A stretch of DNA of 5,358 nt from an uncultured Clostridia bacterium (GCA_937895935.1 CALBKX010000013.1:1-5358), one strand, 5' to 3'. Positions 1 through 5,345 are shown, counted from the stretch's first letter. Notes: generated by a model not told the origin, from the sequence alone. Program-made: numbers and translations.

Positions 1-20
1 CAAACATTTACATATTTTAA

Positions 21-68
21 CCTCTCCGCCTTGCATTACTGCAAGCCACCTCCCCTTGGCAGGGGAGG
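21..68. repeat. GC-rich REP-like hairpin repeat, copy 1
   Basis: The 48-bp element opens with CCTCTCCG, continues with a small variable hairpin (CTTGC 30-34, loop ATTACT, GCAAG 41-45), and ends with a strong hairpin CCTCCCCT (49-56), loop TGGC, AGGGGAGG (61-68). It shares its ends with the element at 112-160 but differs in the inner hairpin. The GC-rich sequence stands out against the AT-rich surroundings. No reading frame here looks real: the open frame crossing it is only a by-product of the repeat. From memory, similar CCTCTCCG...CACCTCCCC...GGGGAGG elements are scattered between genes in many gut Firmicutes; that resemblance is not verified here. Confidence 0.8.
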
Positions 69-111
69 GAAAATATCTTTACCAAATAAATACGCTAAAC
101 CATTTAAAAAA

Positions 112-160
112 CCTCTCCGTCTGTCAATTCTTGACTGCCACCTCCCCTTGGCAGGGGAGG
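112..160. repeat. GC-rich REP-like hairpin repeat, copy 2
   Basis: This 49-bp element has the same plan as 21-68: CCTCTCCG, a small inner hairpin (GTCAA 123-127, loop TTC, TTGAC 131-135), CCA, then CCTCCCCT (141-148), loop TGGC, AGGGGAGG (153-160). The outer parts are nearly identical to copy 1. The inner arms are unrelated in sequence but still complementary. The two copies lie in the same orientation, 91 bp apart start to start. Confidence 0.8.
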
Positions 161-198
161 AAAAATGATTAATCAAAAACATTAAAACATTTTTAACA

Positions 199-305
199 CT
201 TCGGAGTATTCTCTTCGCCAAGTGGCTTTCACCCCAAAAAGGTGTTTTGATTTGAATTTACGGGTTATGGGGGTCTTTAGAGCCACATCCATAAGTAAAT
301 TCAAA
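199..305. repeat. Structured tandem repeat, unit A
   Basis: This is the first of two direct units with a period of 119-120 bp. It begins with a 31-bp block (199-229) that matches 318-348 with two mismatches, including an identical 22-bp core (208-229). A long hairpin follows: outer arms TTTGAATTTAC (251-261) and GTAAATTCAAA (295-305) pair perfectly over 11 bp, and inside them TTATGG (265-270) pairs with CCATAA (289-294). CGGGTTATG and CATCCATAA are shared with unit B at the same relative positions. No protein is supported here. It could be a mobile REP-like element, a small structured RNA, or a processing site; the strand of action is unknown. Confidence 0.75.
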
Positions 306-317
306 CAAAAGTTTTTT

Positions 318-437
318 CTTCGAAGCATTCTCTTCGCCAAGTGGCTTTATTCCCTCGGGCGGGTAAATTAATTCGATGAGCGGGTTATGACGCCCTTTGA
401 GGCGTCATCCATAAACGAAGCGAATAATTTACCCGCC
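318..437. repeat. Structured tandem repeat, unit B, abutting the ypeB stop
   Basis: This is the second unit. The conserved block is 318-348. A long hairpin follows, with an outer left arm at 358-375 and right arm at 421-437 that pair over 17 bp with one bulged A. A central hairpin ATGACGCC (387-394), loop CTTTGA, GGCGTCAT (401-408) sits inside. The outer arms differ completely in sequence from those of unit A, yet pairing is kept. The right arm ends one base before the ypeB stop codon, so the hairpin forms the start of the ypeB 3' untranslated region. No T-run follows on the minus strand, so this is not a standard intrinsic terminator, though it could protect the mRNA 3' end. Confidence 0.75.
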
Positions 438-1802
438 TTACATGAGTTTATTCCCATCATTCGTTTCAACAACTCTTAAAATATTTTCAGTAGTTCCATT
501 TGTTGCATTGATGTAAATATAATAGGTGGTATCATTTTTTAAGCATTTATATTCGTAGCATAATTTTTCTTCACCATATTCAATAGGTGCCAAACAAAGC
601 CTTGACATTTCTACAGTAAAGCCATTAGGTATTTTTGAATCTGCAGTAGATTTATCAAACTCTGCATTTGGGAGATTTCTTGATGTATGATTTGTATAAA
701 AACTTGTTGCTGAATAGCCAATCATTTCTCCACTCGCTAAATCTATTTTTACTTTAATTAAATCAGGGTAAAGGACAACTTTATTTACAACTGGTGCTAA
801 ATTTATATAAGCATCATTTGAAACAACATCGCTCCATACACAATCAAAGTTTACACCTGTTTGTTTTGAAGCAATTTGTTTTGCTTTTGAAATTGCATCC
901 ATAAGCCCCATTTTTCGTGTTTTTTTCTCGCCAAAACCACTTATAGTTAAAAATTTTCCTGCGGTTTTTGTTACTTGAACATAAAGATTAGTATTTTCAT
1001 CCTTGAGCTTAACCTCAAAATCAAAAGTATCAAATTTACCTTGTGTTTCTGTTTTATAAGTAACATTTTTATCATCAACTTGATATAAATCTTTTATAGT
1101 TTGTTTAGCATAATCAACTGACACCAAACTTCCAGACAAACCTTTAATTTCTTTATTATACTGTCCATCTGCAAACGGTCCATCGTATATCATAGTTGGA
1201 TATTCAACATCGCTTCCTTTAATGCCCTGAATTTTTAAAGTGAAATTGTTATAATCGCCGTCTAAAAGATTTCCATTAACAAAAATGTTAAAACCTTGCG
1301 AGATATATTTATCATTAAATTCACTTAATTGATTTTTTAAAAGTACAACACTATCATAGATGTCTTCAAGAGTATCAAGTTCTGCTTGTGTTAAAGCCTG
1401 CCCTCTATCTATTTTGTCGCACAATGTGCCAGTAAAACCGCTTATTTGATTTATAAATTTTTTAGTTTCATCAATTCCATTTAATGAAATAGGAAGATTG
1501 CTTAAGTTATAACTTGCACTGTTTGTGTTTTTACTTATTTCTCCTAAAAGTTTTCTAGAATAACTATCTTGACTGGACGCTAAAACCTTAGATAGTTTAA
1601 CTTCGGTATTGTTGACATTATCTACCAAATCATAAAAGTTACGTTCATAAACATTTTCGATTGTGAGTCCCATATCACTAACTTTTGAGATATTGGTTAG
1701 CCATAAAATCGAGGTAACTATAAAACATGCACTCACAATACATAAAGCTATAACAAGTCCAATGTTTGCTCTATTTTTTGATTTTGTTTTTACATTTGCC
1801 AT
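438..1802 (-). CDS. ypeB: Germination protein YpeB
   Basis: The 454-aa product matches the usual YpeB length of about 450. It has one N-terminal membrane segment (residues 15-36), a helical extracytoplasmic region (about 40-170), then a C-terminal PepSY-type region. Recognisable family stretches are YPTMIYDGPF (201-210), YPDLIKVKIDLASGEMIGY (345-363) followed by NHTSRNLP (371-378), and the C-terminal YYIYINATNG...ILRVVET (427-446). In Bacillus, YpeB and the lytic enzyme SleB depend on each other for stable deposition in the spore and for cortex breakdown at germination. The start at 1802 is supported by AAAGGAG (1809-1815) six bases upstream. The gene lies 20 bp behind sleB, so the two are almost certainly co-transcribed. 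The product is expected at the forespore inner membrane, facing the cortex. Confidence 0.95.
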   Translation of the reverse strand: MANVKTKSKNRANIGLVIALCIVSACFIVTSILWLTNISKVSDMGLTIENVYERNFYDLVDNVNNTEVKLSKVLASSQDSYSRKLLGEISKNTNSASYNLSNLPISLNGIDETKKFINQISGFTGTLCDKIDRGQALTQAELDTLEDIYDSVVLLKNQLSEFNDKYISQGFNIFVNGNLLDGDYNNFTLKIQGIKGSDVEYPTMIYDGPFADGQYNKEIKGLSGSLVSVDYAKQTIKDLYQVDDKNVTYKTETQGKFDTFDFEVKLKDENTNLYVQVTKTAGKFLTISGFGEKKTRKMGLMDAISKAKQIASKQTGVNFDCVWSDVVSNDAYINLAPVVNKVVLYPDLIKVKIDLASGEMIGYSATSFYTNHTSRNLPNAEFDKSTADSKIPNGFTVEMSRLCLAPIEYGEEKLCYEYKCLKNDTTYYIYINATNGTTENILRVVETNDGNKLM

Positions 1803-1822
1803 AAATTACTCCTTTTTATTTT

Positions 1823-2515
1823 TTAAATAGCAAAAACGTGTTTTCCTATTGTAATAACCGTTTGTCTTGAGAATATCCATTGACTTGTTGCCGTGGTTGG
1901 ATTGTAATAATAAATACAACCATATGTTGGATCCCATCCATTCATTGCATCAGAAGCAGCATTATATGCACTTTGATTTGGTTCCAAATTGATTTGTCCA
2001 TCATTAACTGCAGTAAATGCCCAAGGCTGATATATAACACCTGAAATTGTGTTTGGGAAATTTGGATCTTTTACCCTGTTTAATATAACAGCAGCAACTG
2101 CCACTTGCCCTACATAAGGTTCTCCTCTCGCTTCAGCGTGAACGCATTTTGCTAAAAGATATATGTCGCTTGAAGAATAAGAACCATTTCCGCTAGAAAG
2201 TCCCAGTTTTGCTAATGTATTTTTACCTACCACGCCATCAACTGTAAGACCATAATCTCTTTGGAAATTTTTTACTGCTTGAACAGTTTTGCTACCAAAT
2301 ATTCCATCTATGGCACCATTATAGTAACCTAAGTCTTTAAGTTTTTGCTGTACTTGTTTGTTTTGTGAAGTTGTAGCTACTGCCGTTACTTGACTAGAAG
2401 TAGAATAGTTGACAGCATACAAAGTCCCACCTAAAACAAATGCAAAAATTGCAATTAAGCTAAAAATGAATATTCTTTTAAATTTTTTAAATGATTTAAT
2501 ATGTACTTTATCCAT
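1823..2515 (-). CDS. sleB: Spore cortex-lytic enzyme SleB
   Basis: The 230-aa product has an N-terminal signal or anchor helix (about 14-34), a short serine/threonine linker, a peptidoglycan-binding domain of the PG_binding_1 type (about 52-106, with YNGAIDGIFGSKTVQAVKNF at 65-84), and a C-terminal Hydrolase_2 lytic transglycosylase domain (about 117-230). The AEARGE motif (127-132) carries the predicted catalytic glutamate, E128. SleB-family enzymes cut muramic-delta-lactam-containing cortex peptidoglycan during germination. Gene order sleB-ypeB with a 20-bp gap is the classic germination operon and makes SleB more likely than the related CwlJ, which lacks the signal peptide and binding domain. 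The start is supported by AAAGGA at 2523-2528, seven bases upstream. The domain plan is intact. Confidence 0.95.
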   Translation of the reverse strand: MDKVHIKSFKKFKRIFIFSLIAIFAFVLGGTLYAVNYSTSSQVTAVATTSQNKQVQQKLKDLGYYNGAIDGIFGSKTVQAVKNFQRDYGLTVDGVVGKNTLAKLGLSSGNGSYSSSDIYLLAKCVHAEARGEPYVGQVAVAAVILNRVKDPNFPNTISGVIYQPWAFTAVNDGQINLEPNQSAYNAASDAMNGWDPTYGCIYYYNPTTATSQWIFSRQTVITIGKHVFAI

Positions 2516-2869
2516 AGCCCTTTCCTTTTTATTGATATTGCTATTTTGTGCAAGAAAAATTAAATTATTAAATTTTTTTAATAAAAAGTTTTATTAGAAA
2601 AAGAAAAAAAATAATCAATAAAATTTAATCATTTATCAAATATATTTGAAAAAATCTATTTAACCCCAAAATATAAAAAAATTATGCCCACTAAAGAATC
2701 ATTTTTGTTAGCCAAAAAATTCTTTACGAACATAAATTTAATTAATTTGTGCTTTTTGCACGTTGAAAATTAAAAATTTGTACTTTAATCTAGTAGAATC
2801 AAAAAATATAGCAATAAAATATCTTACATTTGTTTTGTTATATAAGAAACAAAAAAGTTATTAATAAAC
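2516..2869. other. AT-rich intergenic region between sleB and spoIIR
   Basis: This 354-bp stretch holds no credible gene; the plus-strand open frame that enters it is the sleB shadow. It should contain the sleB-ypeB promoter, expected to be of the forespore sigma-G type, but nothing matches well. The best candidate on the minus strand is a GCATA -35-like element (2683-2687), 15 bases ahead of GGGGTTAAAT (2658-2667), which would leave a leader of about 135 nt. A perfect 14-bp palindrome, TCAAATATATTTGA, lies at 2636-2649. Both may be chance in such AT-rich DNA. Confidence 0.4.
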
Positions 2870-2871
2870 TT
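2851..2871 (-). terminator. Weak candidate terminator at the spoIIR 3' end
   Basis: On the minus strand AAGTT (2867-2871) and AACTT (2855-2859) form a 5-bp stem with a 7-nt loop, followed by a T-run (2851-2856). It overlaps the spoIIR stop codon at 2870-2872. The stem is short and AT-rich, so termination is uncertain, but no better signal separates spoIIR from sleB. Confidence 0.25.
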
Positions 2872-3394
2872 ATCTATTGGTGAATTTTTGAATCAAATCA
2901 AGTATACGCGATCTATACACAACATTACTACCTGAACTTGAATTTACAAAACACAAAGGTGGATAAACCACACACCACCAATTATCTCCTTTTGCCTCTC
3001 CTAATTCAACAATTATAGCATCATAAAGTCCTGCCTCCAATGTAAACCCATTATATGTTCTTGTTGGAAACTCTTCCTCACACAACTTACTTTTTGCTAT
3101 ATATGTAAAACCATTTTCTTTTAAAATAGTGTTTGCAACAGAATCTACAACCATTAAATTGTCACTCAAAACTTGTTTTACATCATCAAAATTAGAACAA
3201 CTTGCAATGAAAGGCGTCAAAACTTGCACAACAGAATCTTTAATTTTGTATTTTATCAATTGGTCTACTTCAGCATTACTATTTGCTCTTATATGTATGC
3301 GTAAATAATCTTTATTAACTTGTTTATATGTCGTTCCTAGAATTATTAATAACATAATAATCAAACTCGAAAATATTATGCCAATCTTTTTCAT
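2870..3394 (-). CDS. spoIIR: Stage II sporulation protein R
   Basis: The 174-aa product starts with a secretion or anchor helix (about 4-22) and then shows the SpoIIR signature: LRIHIRANSN (31-40) followed by a DQ...K..KD helix, and the later block with EEFPTRTYNGF, AGLYDAIIVELGEAKGDNWWC and VVYPPLCF (about 106-149). In Bacillus the protein is made in the forespore under sigma F, secreted into the intermembrane space, and activates the mother-cell protease SpoIIGA, which matures sigma E. An extended Shine-Dalgarno site, GAGGTGAT (about 3397-3404), fixes the start at 3394. It is transcribed in the same direction as sleB-ypeB but 354 bp away, so it is probably a separate unit. Length and motifs look complete. 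Confidence 0.96.
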   Translation of the reverse strand: MKKIGIIFSSLIIMLLIILGTTYKQVNKDYLRIHIRANSNAEVDQLIKYKIKDSVVQVLTPFIASCSNFDDVKQVLSDNLMVVDSVANTILKENGFTYIAKSKLCEEEFPTRTYNGFTLEAGLYDAIIVELGEAKGDNWWCVVYPPLCFVNSSSGSNVVYRSRILDLIQKFTNR

Positions 3395-3421
3395 TTATCA
3401 CCTCTTTAACTCCTTGGCAAA

Positions 3422-3450
3422 ATTATTGACCGAATTTTATTACTTTATAC
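3422..3450 (-). promoter_or_regulatory. Candidate sigma-F-like promoter of spoIIR
   Basis: On the minus strand GTATA (3446-3450) matches the sigma-F -35 pattern GYWTA. After 14 bases comes GGTCAATAAT (3422-3431), which keeps the leading GG and AT-rich tail of a sigma-F -10 but misses several consensus positions. Transcription would begin around 3415, leaving the Shine-Dalgarno site within a short leader. The position is right for a gene expected to be under sigma F, but the match is partial; a weak sigma-A reading (TTGTAT, 16 bases, TAAAAT) overlaps it. Confidence 0.35.
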
Positions 3451-3616
3451 ATACTATACAAAAATAATTATTTAACGAAAATTTCTTAAAATTAAACCTT
3501 TTATATGCAAATATCATTCACTTTCAAAAATTTTAATTTTTTGTTTTAACTATATTTTAACTTTTGAATAACATCCCTTAAAATGTTTGTTCCCACCTAC
3601 TATATAAGGATTTTCC

Positions 3617-3749
3617 TTTCACAAAAGTTTTTCTTTTAAACGTAAAGACCATTAAAGGTCTCCATCGTGAAAATTGCTTTCGCAAAAGATTTTGAAAATT
3701 TTATTTTTATTTGCGTAAATATAAAACCCTTACATTTCACAAAAGTTTT
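3617..3749. repeat. Short-motif repeat cluster TTTCRCAAAAG x3 with central hairpin
   Basis: Three direct copies of an 11-bp motif start at 3617, 3678 and 3735, spaced 61 and 57 bp. The first and third extend to a 15-bp identity. Between the first two lies the hairpin AGACC/GGTCT (3646-3661), and TTTCAC (3617-3622) can pair with GTGAAA (3667-3672) around it. The order CATC, 16 bases, CAAAAG (3663-3688) is matched exactly at 286-311 in repeat unit A, hinting that this is a decayed relative of that element. That relationship is inference. Confidence 0.5.
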
Positions 3750-3770
3750 AAAAAAATTGTCAAAAAAATG

Positions 3771-3799
3771 TTGACAATGATTTTATTTAATGCTATTAT
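3771..3799 (+). promoter_or_regulatory. Sigma-A promoter of tRNA-Ala
   Basis: A perfect -35 box TTGACA (3771-3776) is followed by a 17-bp spacer and the -10 box TATTAT (3794-3799, five of six consensus bases). Transcription should start near 3806, about a dozen bases before the tRNA. Two inverted repeats overlap it: ATTGTCAA/TTGACAAT (3756-3763 and 3771-3778) covers the -35, and AATGCTA/TAGCATT (3789-3795 and 3809-3815) surrounds the -10 and start site. Confidence 0.88.
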
Positions 3800-3818
3800 A
3801 AATCCCGTTAGCATTTAT

Positions 3819-3895
3819 GGGGGTGTAGCTCAGCTGGCTAGAGCGCCTGCCTTGCAAGCAGGAGGTCATCGGTTCGATTCCGTTCACCTCCACCA
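3819..3895 (+). tRNA. tRNA-Ala(UGC)
   Basis: The 77-nt gene folds as a full cloverleaf. The acceptor stem is GGGGGTG (3819-3825) with CACCTCC (3885-3891), including the G3-U70 wobble pair that identifies alanine tRNAs. The D arm is GCTC/GAGC with a 9-nt loop. The anticodon arm CCTGC/GCAGG has loop CTTGCAA, giving anticodon TGC (3853-3855). The variable loop is 5 nt, the discriminator is A, and CCA (3893-3895) is encoded. The T arm ATCGG (3868-3872) and CCGTT (3880-3884) has a T-T mismatch at the second pair (positions 50-64). It has its own strong promoter and terminator, with no rRNA genes in the window. Confidence 0.97.
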
Positions 3896-3905
3896 AAAAA
3901 AAATG

Positions 3906-3950
3906 ACTGTAAAGAAATTATTGAAGAAGCAATTTCTTTGCAGTTTTTTT
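3906..3950 (+). terminator. Intrinsic terminator of tRNA-Ala
   Basis: ACTGTAAAGAAATT (3906-3919) and AATTTCTTTGCAGT (3931-3944) form a 14-bp stem with one T-G wobble and an 11-nt loop, followed by a T-run to 3950. It begins ten bases after the encoded CCA end. An A-run before the stem (3895-3903) means it could also act on the opposite strand. Confidence 0.9.
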
Positions 3951-3965
3951 ATGTAATAGAAAAAT

Positions 3966-4009
3966 ACGCATTTGGGGAAATTGTTTTTTACCAAATGCGT
4001 TTTTTATTT
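3966..4009 (+). terminator. Second intrinsic terminator between tRNA-Ala and murG
   Basis: ACGCATTTGG (3966-3975) and CCAAATGCGT (3991-4000) form a perfect 10-bp stem with a 15-nt loop, followed by TTTTTTATTT ending at 4009. It stands only 15 bp after the first terminator, in tandem, and blocks read-through from the strong tRNA promoter into murG. The A-run on its left side could give it activity on the minus strand too. Confidence 0.85.
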
Positions 4010-4033
4010 CATAAAAGAAACCAGCATAATTAT

Positions 4034-4061
4034 TTTACCTTTTGATAAGTATTTTTATATT
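4034..4061 (+). promoter_or_regulatory. Candidate sigma-A promoter of murG
   Basis: TTTACC (4034-4039, four of six -35 bases), a 16-bp spacer and TATATT (4056-4061, five of six -10 bases) lie upstream of murG and downstream of both terminators, where a promoter is needed. TTGATA at 4042-4047 is an alternative -35, but no good -10 stands at the right distance. The AT-rich context makes chance matches likely. Confidence 0.4.
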
Positions 4062-4093
4062 TATTTACATATAAATACATTAGGAGATTTTAA

Positions 4094-5152
4094 ATGAAAA
4101 AAATAATTTTAACTGGCGGTGGAACTGCAGGACATATAATGCCAAATTTAGCGTTAATTCCTCTTTTGGAAAAAAATTTTAATTTGATTTACTATTTGGG
4201 AAGTCCTGATAGTATGGAAGAAAATATCTTGAAAAATTATAAAAATGTTAAATTTATACCAATACCTACAACAAAACTAGTCAGAAAATTTACATTAAAA
4301 AATTTGGCAATACCATTTAAATTGTTAAAAAGCATTTGCAAAACTAAAAAAGAAATAAAAAAAATAAAACCCGATGTTATATTTTGTAAAGGCGGTTATG
4401 TTTCTGTACCTGTGGCAATTGCCGGAAAAATGTGTAAAGTGCCAGTTATTGCACACGAAAGCGATTATTCTATGGGACTTGCTAACAAAATAATTTTAAA
4501 ATTCGCAAATAAAATGTGCACTTCTTTTGAAGATACTGCAAAAATATCAAAAAAGTGTGTGTGTACTGGTTCACCAATTCGTCAACAAATTTTTAAAGGT
4601 GATAAATCCAAATTAATAAATGTTAAAAATTTTGATAAAAACAAGCCTTTTGTTTTATTTTTTGGTGGTAGTTTAGGTAGTAAAAATATTAATAATTTAG
4701 TAAAAGACTCGTTGCCTGAACTTACAAAAAATTACAATATTCTTCATATTACTGGAAAAAACAACAAAATTAGTGCAAATTTTACAAACTATTATCAGAC
4801 CGAATTTACAAATAACATTGAAGATTTTTTTGCTCTTTCTGACATTGTTGTATGCAGAGGTGGTGCAAATAGTTTGTTTGAACTTTTGGCTCTTCAAAAA
4901 CCAATGCTAATAATCCCTTTATCAAAAGCAGAAAGTAGAGGCGACCAGATAGAAAATGCAGAATATTTTAAAAAGCATAAATGGGCAGAAGTGTTAATGG
5001 AAAGCGATTTATCCACAAAAAACTTATTACAAAAATTACAAACACTCTCATCGCTTGATAAAAATCAAACAAACCTTTCTTATGCTCTTTCAGGGACAAA
5101 ATCAAATGAAATGATTGTTAAAGAAATATTAAATCTCTGCAAAAAAAATTGA
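4094..5152 (+). CDS. murG: MurG, lipid II-forming GlcNAc transferase
   Basis: The 352-aa product has the usual MurG length and a two-domain GT-B fold. MurG transfers GlcNAc from UDP-GlcNAc to lipid I at the inner face of the membrane, making lipid II. The N-terminal domain has GGGTAGHIMPNLAL (8-21, with the conserved H14), KGGYVSVPVAIA (99-110) and HESDYSMGLANK (121-132). The C-terminal donor-binding domain has TGSPIR (158-163), GGSLGSKNIN (191-200), CRGGANSLFELLALQKP (254-270, with E263) and SRGDQIENA (281-289, with Q285 and N288). HESD and SRGDQ fit a clostridial MurG branch I know from memory. AGGAG (4082-4086) seven bases upstream supports the start. It is flanked by terminators and has no division or wall-synthesis neighbours here. 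A second, non-essential MurG-like paralogue cannot be excluded. Confidence 0.92.
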   Translation: MKKIILTGGGTAGHIMPNLALIPLLEKNFNLIYYLGSPDSMEENILKNYKNVKFIPIPTTKLVRKFTLKNLAIPFKLLKSICKTKKEIKKIKPDVIFCKGGYVSVPVAIAGKMCKVPVIAHESDYSMGLANKIILKFANKMCTSFEDTAKISKKCVCTGSPIRQQIFKGDKSKLINVKNFDKNKPFVLFFGGSLGSKNINNLVKDSLPELTKNYNILHITGKNNKISANFTNYYQTEFTNNIEDFFALSDIVVCRGGANSLFELLALQKPMLIIPLSKAESRGDQIENAEYFKKHKWAEVLMESDLSTKNLLQKLQTLSSLDKNQTNLSYALSGTKSNEMIVKEILNLCKKN

Positions 5153-5163
5153 TTATTTTTGAA

Positions 5164-5215
5164 ATAGAAAATGGCTTTAATTTAATATTTAAACTAAAGA
5201 ACATGATTTTTCTAT
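5164..5215. repeat. Imperfect AT-rich inverted repeat downstream of murG
   Basis: An inner hairpin CTTTAATTTAA (5175-5185), loop TAT, TTAAACTAAAG (5189-5199) pairs at ten of eleven positions. Outer arms ATAGAAAA (5164-5171) and TTTTCTAT (5208-5215) pair over 8 bp with unpaired bases between the two stems. No T-run follows. It may be an RNA 3' structure or simply AT-rich chance. Confidence 0.35.
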
Positions 5216-5303
5216 AATAAAACCAACTACCTTTAATTAGTAAAACTGAAGGTAATAGTCTAAAATTTTAACAAATGTAATAAAATAATGCCAATTTAAT
5301 AAC

Positions 5304-5345
5304 AAAAAGCGAAGAGAGAACTTTCACTGCTCCTCTTCGCTTTTT
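5304..5345 (+). terminator. Intrinsic terminator downstream of murG
   Basis: AAAAAGCGAAGAG (5304-5316) and CTCTTCGCTTTTT (5333-5345) form a perfect 13-bp stem with a 16-nt loop. The T-run closes the stem on the plus strand and the A-run gives a matching T-run on the minus strand, so it is probably bidirectional. It likely ends murG, 150 bp away, and possibly a convergent gene beyond the window. Confidence 0.85.

Larger units (their letters stand above)
3395..3818. other. Divergent intergenic region between spoIIR and tRNA-Ala
   Basis: The 424 bp between the diverging spoIIR and tRNA-Ala contain no credible gene. The plus-strand open frame that begins at 3711 only runs across the tRNA and is not believable. 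Besides the two promoters listed separately, the region carries three copies of TTTCRCAAAAG (3617-3627, 3678-3688, 3735-3745; R is A or G), a 15-bp exact direct repeat (3617-3631 and 3735-3749), and a small hairpin AGACC (3646-3650), loop ATTAAA, GGTCT (3657-3661). Confidence 0.6.

Noticed and set aside
36..221. Open frame of 61 codons on the minus strand
   Set aside because: It runs across both GC-rich hairpin repeats, resembles no known protein, and its lack of stops follows from the repeat sequence.
199..437. Integron attC sites, suggested by GTTATG/CATAAC-like sequences in long hairpins
   Set aside because: The GTTATG boxes are in direct orientation and the opposite ends read CATCCATAA rather than an inverted AAC core. 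There is no integrase or cassette gene.
21..437. CRISPR array
   Set aside because: There are two different repeat types with only two copies each, strong internal hairpins, and no regular unique spacers or cas genes.
2409..2597. Open frame of 62 codons on the plus strand
   Set aside because: It is antisense to the N-terminal end of sleB and runs into AT-rich intergenic DNA. The hydrophobic translation mirrors the sleB membrane segment.
2749..2761. GTGC-TTTTT-GCAC hairpin as a terminator
   Set aside because: A 4-bp stem with no T-run on either strand is too weak to call.
3819..3895. tRNA 3' end as a prophage or island attachment site
   Set aside because: There is no integrase gene and no second copy of the tRNA 3' end anywhere in the window.
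3711..3956. Open frame of 81 codons on the plus strand
   Set aside because: It reads through the tRNA promoter, the whole tRNA-Ala gene and into its terminator. A translation containing GGVAQLARAPALQAGGH is a familiar artefact of translating tRNA genes.
4697..4897. Open frame of 66 codons on the minus strand
   Set aside because: It lies wholly inside murG on the opposite strand, which has far stronger support.
5304..5345. Relation of the last terminator to repeat units A and B through shared GCGAAGAGA
   Set aside because: Only about nine bases are shared, the rest is unrelated, and the sequence is fully explained as an intrinsic terminator.
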